Below are positions 1 through 8,101 of a stretch of DNA of 64,000 nt, piece after piece (position 1 is the stretch's first letter; every line of letters starts with the position of its first letter). The stretch covers positions 186,001 through 250,000 of the forward strand of contig NZ_QCXX01000005.1 of assembly GCF_003071065.1 (NCBI RefSeq), written 5' to 3'. This DNA is from Sphingobacterium athyrii (GTDB lineage Bacteria; Bacteroidota; Bacteroidia; Sphingobacteriales; Sphingobacteriaceae). Made by a program: the position numbers and the translations under genes. The notes under the pieces were generated by a model. The model did no database searches. It saw only the letters and a list, made by a program, of their open reading frames with translations, and was not told the origin of the DNA.

Positions 1-528
1 GTTGTGCAGATCTGTAACTGCGGTACCCTCAGCTAAAAATTCTGGATTAGATAAAATATGAAAATTGACGCCATTGCCGGTATTGTCTAAAATACTCTTT
101 AAAGCAGCAGCCGTACGAACGGGTAAAGTAGACTTCTCCACAACAATCTTATCCGACTTAGCAACAGCAGCAATTTGGCGCGCACATAGCTCGATATATT
201 TCAAATCAGCAGCTTGACCTTTACCTTTTCCATAGGTTTTAGTAGGTGTATTAACCGAAATAAAAATCATATCCGCCTCATCAATCGCTTGCTCTACATT
301 AGTAGAAAAGAAAAGATTTCGTCCACGAGCTTCCGCCACGACGGCATCAAGACCGGGCTCGTACACAGGCAGCTTTTCTAGATCCGTATCATTCCAGGCA
401 TCGATACGCGCCTGATTTAAATCGACTACAGTAATAGTAACATTTGGATTTTTCTGTGCAATGACCGACATGGTAGGACCACCTACATAACCTGCACCGA
501 TACAAGTTATTTTTTTGATTTCTTTCAT
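1..528 (-). CDS. ugd: UDP-glucose 6-dehydrogenase, N-terminal part (runs off the left edge)
   Basis: Oxidises UDP-glucose to UDP-glucuronate with two NAD+, a cytoplasmic precursor step for acidic polysaccharides. The visible 176 residues begin with the ATG at 526-528 and contain the Rossmann dinucleotide loop GAGYVGG near residue 11. Later motifs ISVNTPT and EKSTLPVRTA, then SNPEFLAEGTA, are the usual family blocks. The sugar-binding half with the catalytic Cys lies beyond base 1. The reading frame is open throughout, so this is truncation by the window and not a pseudogene. It lies directly downstream of a winged-helix gene on the same strand (6-base gap), at the distal end of the polysaccharide locus. 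Other nucleotide-sugar dehydrogenases of the family (for example UDP-ManNAc dehydrogenase) are possible, but the motifs fit Ugd best. Confidence 0.9.
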   Translation of the reverse strand, partial: MKEIKKITCIGAGYVGGPTMSVIAQKNPNVTITVVDLNQARIDAWNDTDLEKLPVYEPGLDAVVAEARGRNLFFSTNVEQAIDEADMIFISVNTPTKTYGKGKGQAADLKYIELCARQIAAVAKSDKIVVEKSTLPVRTAAALKSILDNTGNGVNFHILSNPEFLAEGTAVTDLHN

Positions 529-534
529 TTTATC

Positions 535-1104
535 CTATTCCAGTGAGTTTTTTATTATTTTCTTTTTGTGTTTTTCTTTTTTGTGCGGCAGACTGTCCAT
601 TTTTTGATAAAGAACAATCATTCCTTGTTTTTTTTCGACAACTTCCGTGTATACGGTCACGTTCTTACCAAGTATTGTGCCAGCTTTTATTGCCGCCTGG
701 TTTAAATACGCTAAATTTAGATCCTGCCCCTGTACTAGGACTTCGATATGCCCCGAATCCAATCCTTGCGCATAGTCGCCCATCAACGCAACCTCTTCGA
801 CATCACCTGCACGCTCCAACACCTTATCAACGAACGCATCAATCCCAAGAAAATTATGGATCAGTCCTTGTAAAGATGTAAACAGTGAATGTTTAATATT
901 TGCACGATAATAAATCTTATGTTCATTATCTTCACGGATCAGATAACCTGCATCGGTCAATTGATTAAGCTCTTTACGAATGGAATTGGTTGACTCTTTA
1001 AATTCATCAGCTAATCCACGTAAATAGCCACGATTGCTTGCTGAAACAAAAAATTTGATCAGCAACTTAAGTCTGGTTTTAGAAGTAATCAATGAGTCCA
1101 GCAT
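535..1104 (-). CDS. Winged-helix regulator with nucleotidyltransferase-like C-terminal domain
   Basis: A 189-residue protein. Residues 1-70 look like an ArsR/MarR-type winged helix: a TSKTRLKLLIKFF helix, then LADEFKESTNSIRKELNQL as recognition helices and a YLIRED...YYRAN wing. Residues 100-165 resemble a small nucleotidyltransferase fold, but the normal GSxARG...SDxDL signature appears as GDYAQGLDSGHIEV (109-122), with the metal-binding acidic pair lost or changed. The tail is very Lys-rich. Proteins of this layout are commonly found next to capsule and EPS genes in Bacteroidota. It sits just upstream of ugd (6 bases), which suggests a regulator of the polysaccharide locus; that role is inference. 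The minimal MNT toxin-antitoxin type was considered, but no HEPN partner is adjacent. Confidence 0.72.
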   Translation of the reverse strand: MLDSLITSKTRLKLLIKFFVSASNRGYLRGLADEFKESTNSIRKELNQLTDAGYLIREDNEHKIYYRANIKHSLFTSLQGLIHNFLGIDAFVDKVLERAGDVEEVALMGDYAQGLDSGHIEVLVQGQDLNLAYLNQAAIKAGTILGKNVTVYTEVVEKKQGMIVLYQKMDSLPHKKEKHKKKIIKNSLE

Positions 1105-1308
1105 TGGTATAGCATAGATTGAGTAACAAAAGTACTCAATCCAAACGACTCGTGCAAATCAACAAATTGTTATTTTTATCTTAAATATTTCTTAGATTGT
1201 CAAACCAAAGAAAATCCACGTGGAACACCTAATGTATATAAAACCAAATCAGTCTTTTAAGGAGCGTCTGCCGGATAGAATCAAAATAAGATTAGAGAAC
1301 CATTCTGC

Positions 1309-1791
1309 CTAAATCTCCACGTTTTTATATAAATCAGAAATCAATAATACAGCCGTAAAGACCTCCTGGCGGCTCTGCTCAAAGTGAAGGACTCCAGAAA
1401 TACGAACGCGTTCTCCTTTTAAATCTCCAATCAAGGCTTTCTTCCTAATCACTTTAAAACGTACCGATACATTAGATTTTGAATCTTCCTTATGCTCAAA
1501 TGGAATAACTAAAATCTGTTCCAGATTGACATTGAGAGCAGCATGTAAAGGCCGAATCTTTCTGATAATAATATTTTTAAGTTTTTGATCATTGCGTTCG
1601 GCCTTGAACACAAAAACGCCACCTTTTGCGTTTCTATCGCCACTATATTGCCCAGGACGCTCCTGAAACATATATTTCACCGTCATGTCCACCACGCGAT
1701 TAAAACGTTGTTTCTGTTGCTTTTTACGGATAAAAAAACAAATGGTAAATAATAATAATAATAAAATGCAGATTGTTAGGACAGGTGTCAT
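1309..1791 (-). CDS. Membrane-anchored protein of unknown function, paralogue A
   Basis: Not recognised as a named family. The 160-residue product starts with one hydrophobic segment (about residues 3-21) followed by a basic stop-transfer stretch RKKQQKQRF, giving an N-terminal anchor with a soluble domain of about 135 residues. The soluble part contains MFQERPGQYSGDRN, GVFVFKAERND, PLHAALNVNLEQILVIPFE and VRISGVLHFEQ, and looks beta-rich. It aligns without gaps from QRFNR to the end with the protein encoded at 2147-2662, roughly two thirds identical by eye. The two genes are tandem on the same strand but 355 bases apart. Their place at the end of a polysaccharide locus gives no clear function. 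Confidence 0.75.
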   Translation of the reverse strand: MTPVLTICILLLLLFTICFFIRKKQQKQRFNRVVDMTVKYMFQERPGQYSGDRNAKGGVFVFKAERNDQKLKNIIIRKIRPLHAALNVNLEQILVIPFEHKEDSKSNVSVRFKVIRKKALIGDLKGERVRISGVLHFEQSRQEVFTAVLLISDLYKNVEI

Positions 1792-2146
1792 ATGGTGATT
1801 AGGTTTATGCTCAGCTGATTTTTATCGATTAGTCTTAAACAAATATAGCAATGCCAGGCTATTAACGATTCAAATGAGATACATATGTGATACATAAAAA
1901 ACGAAATATTTTTACAGATAATTAATAACAATCCACAAACAACATGTTATTATATTATTAACAAATAGTTTTCTTAAAGATTTCGATAAGAAGAATTGTT
2001 CCAAATTAAAATATGACCGGGCAAAATCCTATCGGTGGTATTGACCATCGAGCTATTTAACATAGCTCTTTCTAATGATAGCAAAAAGTCTTTTTCTACT
2101 TGACAGAGTTATTTTTTCGAAGCCCAGTGCATCCGAGATCAACAGA
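1792..2146. other. Intergenic gap between the two paralogues, AT-rich, one hairpin
   Basis: No convincing coding region in 355 bases. It contains an inverted repeat GAGCTAT-5-ATAGCTC at 2050-2068, which could be a weak stop signal or protein site downstream of the 2147-2662 gene. There is no T-run after it on either strand. The rest is AT-rich and carries no match to TTTG-N19..21-TAnnTTTG that I could find. Confidence 0.45.
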
Positions 2147-2662
2147 TCAGACCTCGGTCTTTTGATAAAGATCGGAAATAGGTAATGTTGCTATAAATGG
2201 CTCAGGTCTATTTTGTTCAAAATTCAAAACCCCAGAGATAGTTACCCGCCCACCGGTTAAGTTTTCAATCTTTGCTGTCCGTCTATTGATCTTAAAGCGA
2301 ACGGATACATCCGATTTGGTATGATCCATCCGTTCAAATGGAATAACCAAAATTTGCTCCAAATTAACATCTAGAGCAGCATGTAAAGGTTTTACTTTTC
2401 GGATAACAATATTCTTCAGCCGTTCATCGTTCCTTTCTGCTTTAAAGACAAACACTCCACTTCGGACATTTCTATCCCCACTGTATTGTCCCGGTCGTTC
2501 CTGAAACATATAGCTCACAGTCATTCCGACAAGTCTATTAAATCTTTGCTCTTGTTGTCTTTTCTTCCAGAAAAGGTATCCTCCTAAAAATAAAACAATA
2601 AATACGGCTATGATCATCATATCAAATATGTTGGTTAAAATTAAATGACTTAAGTGCTGCAC
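2147..2662 (-). CDS. Membrane-anchored protein of unknown function, paralogue B
   Basis: A 171-residue relative of the protein at 1309-1791. It has a slightly longer N-terminus with a hydrophobic segment (about residues 14-31, IIAVFIVLFLGGYLFW) and then the basic KKRQQEQRFNR. The soluble domain repeats all paralogue landmarks: MFQERPGQYSGDRN, GVFVFKAERND, AALDVNLEQILVIPFE and SGVLNFEQ. Conservation is strongest in the first half of the soluble domain and weaker around residues 110-135. No catalytic motif is apparent. The pair most simply reflects tandem duplication followed by divergence. Family and function are unknown to me. Confidence 0.75.
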   Translation of the reverse strand: MQHLSHLILTNIFDMMIIAVFIVLFLGGYLFWKKRQQEQRFNRLVGMTVSYMFQERPGQYSGDRNVRSGVFVFKAERNDERLKNIVIRKVKPLHAALDVNLEQILVIPFERMDHTKSDVSVRFKINRRTAKIENLTGGRVTISGVLNFEQNRPEPFIATLPISDLYQKTEV

Positions 2663-2842
2663 ACAAAGGCGCTATTAACAAAACCAAATATCTGATATTA
2701 CTATTAATTCAACATTAAATCGACCTGGGACAAATAGGGGACATTTAAGAATGCACTCGCAAACAGCCAGCTATGCAGATTAACTTTTTGTTAACAAAGC
2801 GCTTTAAGGAGATAGGTTTTAATAAATAGTACAATTCCGAAG

Positions 2843-2880
2843 CAAAAGAGCCGTTCATAATATGATCCGGCTCTTTCGTT
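2843..2880 (-). terminator. Rho-independent terminator after manC
   Basis: Arms AAAGAGCCG (2845-2853) and CGGCTCTTT (2868-2876) form a 9-bp stem with a 14-base loop. On the minus strand the stem is followed by TTTTGC. It lies 4-40 bases past the stop codon of the mannose-1-phosphate guanylyltransferase gene and probably ends the nucleotide-sugar transcript. Confidence 0.75.
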
Positions 2881-2883
2881 AAT

Positions 2884-3882
2884 CTAGTCAATCAGCTTGG
2901 ACTGATGGCGTTCTAATGTATTATATATTTTTTTGACGTCCTGCGATTTCTCTTTTTGCAGCACCAAGATAGCGTCTTTGGTGTGAACAAGTATACTATC
3001 GCGCAAACCAACAAAGGCAGTATAGACATCCGTACCGATCACCATATTGCCATTTTCATCCACAGGATGCCCTGTCTGTTTTAGATAATCGTACATGGAC
3101 TCAAAAGACCCAAGATCTGACCATTGAAAACTCGTCGCAACTACGCGAATTTTTTTTGAACGCTCCATTACGGCATAGTCAATGGAAATGGATGGTATCT
3201 CTTTTGACAAAGTTAAATCAAGCTCTCCATCCTGGCGATGCTGCCAGGCATTAAAGGCCGTTGCATATACTTTGGGTTCGAAATTCTGTAATTCGCTCAG
3301 GAAAGTATCTGCACGAAAACAGAACATCCCCGAATTCCACAGAAAATTGCCCCGCTCAATAAAATCCTCTGCCGTATCCTGATTCGGCTTTTCCCGGAAG
3401 GATAGGACCTTATCATCTTTATATTCAATATAACCGTAGCCCGTTTCAGGTCGCGTTGGCTGTATACCAAAGGTCACAATATAACCTTTGTTTGCTTTTT
3501 CAATTCCGGACTGAATAGCCTTTGCGTAAGCATCATCACCCACAATCACATGATCCGAGGGTGTAACAATCAGAATATCATCAGGCTGAGCCGCAAAGGC
3601 TGCAAAAGCAATTGCCGCGGCGGTATTACGTGGTGTAGCTTCGACAATATCAATGTAGTCTACCTTATTATTTTCCATCACCTCACGGCTCAGCCCATGA
3701 TTGTCACGGTTGCCCACGACAATGACCTGACCACATAAGGACTGATTGCGCTTAATGGTCATCTCAAACAGAGATCCCTCTTTGAATAAGGAAAGATACT
3801 GTTTAGGATAACTCTTACGCGAAAGCGGCCAAAGCCGACTTCCTACTCCTCCCGTTAATACCACATGGATAACTGTACTCAT
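2884..3882 (-). CDS. manC: Mannose-1-phosphate guanylyltransferase
   Basis: Makes GDP-mannose from mannose-1-phosphate and GTP, feeding GDP-mannose, GDP-fucose or related sugars into the polysaccharide. The 332-residue product has the nucleotide-binding signature LTGGVGSRLWPLSRKSYPKQ near residue 10, then TPSDHVI, ETGYGYIEY, SFREKP, WNSGMFCF and SIDYAVME. It is shorter than bifunctional ManC/AlgA proteins because the C-terminal phosphomannose isomerase cupin domain is absent. The ATG at 3880-3882 is chosen because the family begins with this segment; a longer reading frame to 4032 would overlap the upstream gene by about 145 bases. It follows the upstream nucleotidyltransferase gene after 4 bases, so they are very likely co-transcribed. 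Confidence 0.93.
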   Translation of the reverse strand: MSTVIHVVLTGGVGSRLWPLSRKSYPKQYLSLFKEGSLFEMTIKRNQSLCGQVIVVGNRDNHGLSREVMENNKVDYIDIVEATPRNTAAAIAFAAFAAQPDDILIVTPSDHVIVGDDAYAKAIQSGIEKANKGYIVTFGIQPTRPETGYGYIEYKDDKVLSFREKPNQDTAEDFIERGNFLWNSGMFCFRADTFLSELQNFEPKVYATAFNAWQHRQDGELDLTLSKEIPSISIDYAVMERSKKIRVVATSFQWSDLGSFESMYDYLKQTGHPVDENGNMVIGTDVYTAFVGLRDSILVHTKDAILVLQKEKSQDVKKIYNTLERHQSKLID

Positions 3883-3886
3883 AATA

Positions 3887-4309
3887 TTATTTTTTCTCCG
3901 CTTCCTTATCTGCAACGACTTTACGCAAACCGGTACTCGAAAAACGATGTGTACGCTTATTGTAATAAATCTCAATATTTTCTTCGACACAATACAGGCG
4001 TCCAGAAAAATCTTTATCGCGGTACTCCTCACCGATAATACGCATATTGATCGGTAAAGCCTTGATCATATCAATCAGGTCCTGCTCGGTCTCGTAAGGG
4101 ATAATCTCGTCCACATAGCGGCAACCTTCCAACTGAATATAGCGTTCAACAATGGTCTGTGTAGGCTTGGCTTTTTCCGGAGACACCTCCGAAGGATCTG
4201 TATTAAGTCCAACAATTAAATAATCACAGTGTCGCTTCGCCTCTTCCAACATCATAATATGGCCCGCGTGCAACAAATCAAATACACCAAAAGTAATTCC
4301 TATTTTCAT
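3887..4309 (-). CDS. Cytidylyltransferase-type nucleotidyltransferase (TagD/RfaE-C-like), copy 2
   Basis: Transfers a nucleotidyl group to a sugar- or polyol-phosphate; the family includes glycerol-3-phosphate cytidylyltransferase and heptose-1-phosphate adenylyltransferase. The 140-residue protein has the HxGH motif as FGVFDLLHAGH near residue 8, then RYIQL, DEIIPY and the C-terminal THRFSSTGLRK, equivalent to the ISTT block of the family. It is a tandem paralogue of the gene at 4322-4777 (12-base gap) and lies 4 bases before manC. The substrate cannot be told from sequence. A glycerol-phosphate or similar decoration of the polysaccharide is one possibility. Confidence 0.85.
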   Translation of the reverse strand: MKIGITFGVFDLLHAGHIMMLEEAKRHCDYLIVGLNTDPSEVSPEKAKPTQTIVERYIQLEGCRYVDEIIPYETEQDLIDMIKALPINMRIIGEEYRDKDFSGRLYCVEENIEIYYNKRTHRFSSTGLRKVVADKEAEKK

Positions 4310-4321
4310 GTCGTTATTTTC

Positions 4322-4777
4322 TTAAATTGTGGATGATAGATCTGATTTTAAAATGGATTCTTCTTCTAAATTGGCATTTGCCACAATCTTGCGCAAGCCT
4401 GAACTCGAGAATCGATGATCGCGGCTATTAAAATAAAGCTCAATCCCCTTTTCCTCACAATAGGCTCTACCGGTAAAGTTCTTTTCCCGGTATTCGTCAC
4501 CGACAATGCGGACATCAATATTAAAAGAGCGCAGCACATCCTCCAGATCCTGTTCAGTTGCATAAGGAACAATCTGATCCACATATTTGCAGCCCTTAAG
4601 CTGGATGTAACGCTCCACAACAGTCTGTGCCGGTTTGTTTTTTTCCGGCCGATCCAACGTCGGGTCGGTCTGCAAACCACAGATCAAAAAGTCGCATTGG
4701 CGTTTAGCATCTTCAAGCATTTTGATATGCCCTGCGTGCAAGAGATCAAACGCACTGAATGTAATCCCGATACGCAT
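4322..4777 (-). CDS. Cytidylyltransferase-type nucleotidyltransferase (TagD/RfaE-C-like), copy 1
   Basis: Same family as the following gene: FSAFDLLHAGH (HxGH), RYIQLKGCKYVDQIVPY, VGDEYREKNFTGR and DHRFSSSGLRK. The ATG at 4775-4777 is chosen because it aligns with the first residue of the paralogue; an in-frame ATG at 4799-4801 would add eight residues. Compared with copy 2 it has an acidic C-terminal extension (EEESILKSD). The two copies are clearly related over their full length but differ at many positions, so they may act on different substrates or as a heteromer. A -7-like TATCTTTG (minus) is seen at 4852-4859 without a good -33 partner. Confidence 0.84.
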   Translation of the reverse strand: MRIGITFSAFDLLHAGHIKMLEDAKRQCDFLICGLQTDPTLDRPEKNKPAQTVVERYIQLKGCKYVDQIVPYATEQDLEDVLRSFNIDVRIVGDEYREKNFTGRAYCEEKGIELYFNSRDHRFSSSGLRKIVANANLEEESILKSDLSSTI

Positions 4778-4931
4778 GCCCTTAGCTGGAATAGTAATCA
4801 TAATCAAATTGAATATTAAAAATTTATAATAAAACGGCAGTACACCTATACCAAAGATAAAAATTAAAATATGATGCTGCTTTCTGTGCAGGAAGATTTA
4901 ACGAAAAAATCATGCCAAAGAAAATAGCTTA

Positions 4932-6050
4932 TTACCCTATGTTCTTAATAAAATTTACTATTCTTTTAGATGCTTTGCCATCACCATACGGATTATGCAA
5001 TTCACTCATTTCTTTATAAAGCTCGAAATTAGACAATAAGTCATTTGCCTCGAACACTATGCGCTCCTTTTCTGTCCCTACTAATATCACAGTACCTGCA
5101 ACTACCGCTTCCGGGCGCTCTGTGGTGTCGCGCATAACTAACACGGGCTTACCTAAACTCGGCGCCTCTTCCTGTACACCCCCTGAATCAGTGATAATTA
5201 GATAGGATTGGCTCATTAGCCAGACAAATGCAGGATAGGTGAGCGGCTCGACCAAATAAATATTACTTATGCCGGAAAGTATATCATATACAGGCTTCCT
5301 GATGTTAGGATTTAAATGCACCGGATATATAATCTGTACATCGGTGTTAGTCACAGCAATCTCCTTGAGCGCTTCACAAATATTTATAAAACCCTGACCA
5401 TGGTTTTCTCTTCGATGACCTGTGACTAAAATAGTTTTTCTTGAAGGATCAAGAATATTTTTAAGAGAGTGTATTTCTTTACTGTCATGATGTTGAACTC
5501 GTTCAACGCTATCAACAAGTGCATCAATGACGGTATTTCCAGTCACAAGAATATCACCTTCTGCGACATTCTCAAGCAATAAATTATTTTTAGCCGATTC
5601 AGTTGGCGCAAAATGATAATCGCAGATTCTCCCTGTCACTTGCCGGTTAACTTCTTCAGGAAAAGGTGAACTTCGATTATAAGTCCTCAAACCAGCTTCA
5701 ACATGACAGACCTTTGCTCCTGCATAAAACGCCGCAATGGCTGAAGCCATTGTCGTCGTCGTATCGCCATGTACAAATACATAATCAGGTTTAAATTCTG
5801 CTAGAATGTCTTTTAACCCAGTGATAATATCTGCAGTAAGATTATAGAGATCTTGCCCCGGTCTCATTAGATTTAAATCAAAATCAGGTTTAATATCAAA
5901 AAAATTTAGTACTTGATCAAGCATTTCTCGATGTTGTGCGGTAACACAGACCTTCGTATCAAATGAACGATCAGATTGAAAGGCCTTCACTAGGGGAGCC
6001 ATTTTTATAGCTTCCGGTCGGGTGCCAAATATGATTAGATTTTTTTTCAT
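4932..6050 (-). CDS. wecB: UDP-N-acetylglucosamine 2-epimerase (non-hydrolysing)
   Basis: Interconverts UDP-GlcNAc and UDP-ManNAc in the cytoplasm, supplying ManNAc-type sugars. The 372-residue product starts FGTRPEAIKMAPLV, followed by VHGDTTT, HVEAGLRT, PFPEEVNRQ, GHRRENHG and the C-terminal SGGVQEEAPSLGKPVLV, all family signatures. The ATG at 6048-6050 places the GTRPEAIK block at residues 8-15, as in relatives; a longer frame to 6092 adds 14 residues of no family character. No UDP-ManNAc dehydrogenase is seen, though the truncated sugar dehydrogenase at the left edge could be considered. Confidence 0.93.
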   Translation of the reverse strand: MKKNLIIFGTRPEAIKMAPLVKAFQSDRSFDTKVCVTAQHREMLDQVLNFFDIKPDFDLNLMRPGQDLYNLTADIITGLKDILAEFKPDYVFVHGDTTTTMASAIAAFYAGAKVCHVEAGLRTYNRSSPFPEEVNRQVTGRICDYHFAPTESAKNNLLLENVAEGDILVTGNTVIDALVDSVERVQHHDSKEIHSLKNILDPSRKTILVTGHRRENHGQGFINICEALKEIAVTNTDVQIIYPVHLNPNIRKPVYDILSGISNIYLVEPLTYPAFVWLMSQSYLIITDSGGVQEEAPSLGKPVLVMRDTTERPEAVVAGTVILVGTEKERIVFEANDLLSNFELYKEMSELHNPYGDGKASKRIVNFIKNIG

Positions 6051-6145
6051 AAAACAAGTTTTCAAGTATCTAAAAATAGAAACTTTGTACAAAAGATGCT
6101 TGCCTACAGTCTATTGAGACCAGGACATCTACTATATTTTGGCAT

Positions 6146-6667
6146 TTATACTACTGATGGAACATCAGCATGTCTAAGATACAGATGTGCACATCCGCGC
6201 GCATCTGAAAGTGCCTCATGGTGATTCAGTTCAATTCCCAACACTTCACAGCAGGCATTTAAACGGGCAGGCTTAAAACCTTTTTCCTGGTAAATCCTGA
6301 AAGTACATTCCCATTTTTCCATTAACCCCAGACTATCATAGGGTAGATTATAGTAATTCATGGTCTTGCGCAAAACGCCACGGTCAAATAGTTCATTATG
6401 TGCGACCATAACACGATTATTGATTAAAGGAAAAATACGCGGAAATAATTCTTTAAACGTAGGTGCTGTGGCGGTATCCCTTGCCCTAATACCATGCACA
6501 CGCGTCGTCTGCCACATATATTGATTTTGAGGAGGCTGGATCAGTGAATAAAATTCCTCCACAATAATTCCCTGCTCCACCACCACCAACCCAATAGCAC
6601 AGGCGGAATTTTGATTGGCTGTAGCCGTTTCGAAATCTATTGCTGTAAAACTTAATCCTGACTGCAT
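6146..6667 (-). CDS. DnaQ-like 3'-5' exonuclease (DEDDh)
   Basis: A 173-residue exonuclease domain protein. Motif I is FTAIDFETA (Asp-x-Glu, near residue 10), motif II is around VAHNELFDRGVL, and motif III is HHEALSDARGCAHL with the His and Asp of the DEDDh type. It resembles the stand-alone epsilon-like exonucleases of Bacteroidota rather than a polymerase subunit. The ATG at 6665-6667 is preferred to a GTG two codons upstream because AGGAG lies five bases before it, a clear ribosome binding site in a phylum where these are uncommon. It is an odd gene within a polysaccharide locus and may be a passenger. Confidence 0.85.
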   Translation of the reverse strand: MQSGLSFTAIDFETATANQNSACAIGLVVVEQGIIVEEFYSLIQPPQNQYMWQTTRVHGIRARDTATAPTFKELFPRIFPLINNRVMVAHNELFDRGVLRKTMNYYNLPYDSLGLMEKWECTFRIYQEKGFKPARLNACCEVLGIELNHHEALSDARGCAHLYLRHADVPSVV

Positions 6668-6717
6668 GTTCACTCCTCTTAAAAGTCGAGGTAAAATTAG
6701 CTGTTTTTTAGATCATA

Positions 6718-7839
6718 TCAAATGCCGGTATGCAATAAGTCTTCTCGCATCTCCTTTTTAGGCATTTCGATAATCTTGGCTTCCTGGACCAATTTGACTT
6801 CTGAAACCAGTTTTCGCGCAGTGTTTCTACGCGCTTTCAACCTGAGAATACGCCTATGACGGATAGCATACTTCTCCTCTCCTTTGATATAGTAATTATT
6901 GAAGATATACTGCTTTACGATCAGGTAAAATGCGCTCAGGCCTGAAAGTGTCGTGATAGCAAAAGACCACTGTACGGAAGCATCAAATTGGACAATATAA
7001 ATTACAGATGCGCCAAGCGCTAATTGGACAAGACCATAGACAGTTGAGACCGATAGGCTGCTATGACCAACTTCATTACTTAACATATGCAGCAGAAATG
7101 TACGATGAGGCTCAAAAATATGATACCCTTGATACACCCGACGCGCAACTGACCAACCAATTTCAATGCCGTACACTCCAAGGAAGAGAACATACGTAAA
7201 ATCACCCGTTTTAAGGATTAATTTTCCCAAGGCAAACAATAGCATAAACGATAATACTGCAGGCCCTACGTCTCCAGCAAAACAGACTGCCTTCTTACGA
7301 AAATTAAAAAATCCAAAAACAACTACACCCAACAAGGTATAAATCAAGAAATCCTGTTCGATATAGTTTATCTTCGTATTAACATAAAGTAAAAGCCCCC
7401 CCATGATCAACGTACAGAATGCTGTCATTCCGTTGATTCCATCCATAAAATTGTAAGCATTAATGACACCAATGGTGAATACAAATGCCAAAATAAGGTA
7501 GTACCAAGGGTAATTGAATACACCAAACTCATAAACCATGAGTAAAACTGATGCGAAATGAACTGTTAGTCTTGCTGTTGGATGTACTCCCCGAATATCA
7601 TCCAAGAATGAAATATAGGTCAAAAGCGTAAGTCCCAAAAAGAACCAGGGGTACTCAAAATCATTATTAAAAAAATATATAATCGAAGCGACATAAAAAA
7701 TAATTCCTGCTCCACGTATCGTGACCTTTGTATGGGAAGAACGCTCATTAGGTTTATCAACTATATTAAACCGATCTGCTATTTTTAAATAAAGAAACGC
7801 TAAGGCGAAAAGGAATATAAGGGTAAAAATATAAATCAT
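6718..7839 (-). CDS. Polyprenyl-phosphate sugar-1-phosphate transferase (MraY/WecA family)
   Basis: Integral membrane enzyme that starts polysaccharide repeat-unit synthesis by moving a (GlcNAc-like) sugar-1-phosphate to undecaprenyl phosphate. The 373-residue product has about ten hydrophobic segments. Family motifs are SFLDDIRGVHPTARL (Asp-Asp, near residue 80), NAYNFMDGINGM and FAGDVGPAVLSF. A polar, basic C-terminal tail of about 60 residues follows the last membrane segment. The ATG at 7837-7839 is chosen over a TTG at 7858. It has its own promoter at 7872-7904, so it probably starts a transcript separate from the glycosyltransferase run. The acceptor sugar cannot be determined here. Confidence 0.9.
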   Translation of the reverse strand: MIYIFTLIFLFALAFLYLKIADRFNIVDKPNERSSHTKVTIRGAGIIFYVASIIYFFNNDFEYPWFFLGLTLLTYISFLDDIRGVHPTARLTVHFASVLLMVYEFGVFNYPWYYLILAFVFTIGVINAYNFMDGINGMTAFCTLIMGGLLLYVNTKINYIEQDFLIYTLLGVVVFGFFNFRKKAVCFAGDVGPAVLSFMLLFALGKLILKTGDFTYVLFLGVYGIEIGWSVARRVYQGYHIFEPHRTFLLHMLSNEVGHSSLSVSTVYGLVQLALGASVIYIVQFDASVQWSFAITTLSGLSAFYLIVKQYIFNNYYIKGEEKYAIRHRRILRLKARRNTARKLVSEVKLVQEAKIIEMPKKEMREDLLHTGI

Positions 7840-7871
7840 AAAATGTAATTCGTGAGTCAAATAAAGCTGTG

Positions 7872-7904
7872 CAAATATAATAATTTTAAGTTTTATTTAA
7901 CAAA
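7872..7904 (-). promoter_or_regulatory. Bacteroidota-type promoter for the WecA-like gene
   Basis: On the minus strand TTTG (7901-7904) is followed by 21 bases and TATATTTG (7872-7879), fitting the -33 TTTG and -7 TAnnTTTG elements of the Bacteroidota primary sigma factor. The predicted start is about 25-30 bases upstream of the ATG at 7839. The surrounding 262-base gap (7840-8101) is AT-rich with T and A runs and otherwise shows nothing. Confidence 0.65.
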
Positions 7905-8101
7905 CGTTAACCACAGTATTTTCGCTACATTAAGAAAATATTTTTTTGTTTTTTTTGCGTGATGTTTGTATACAAAATATTGCTTGTGTTCAAGATTTTC
8001 CGCCATACGGGTGAATTAGCAACCTTTACTAGGTTAGGTTAATAGATAAAATACTAAAAAATAGATAGTTAAATAATTTTCAACAATCAAGAGTTTAAGT
8101 A

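Noticed and set aside
543..881. Plus-strand reading frame opposite the winged-helix gene
   Set aside because: It is antisense to a well supported gene and its translation has no family features.
535..1104. MNT-type antitoxin of a HEPN/MNT pair
   Set aside because: There is no HEPN gene next to it, the nucleotidyltransferase motif is degenerate, and a winged helix forms the N-terminus.
4366..4680. Overlapping Arg-rich frame inside the nucleotidyltransferase gene
   Set aside because: Shadow frame of a gene with clear HxGH motif; no start context or domain.
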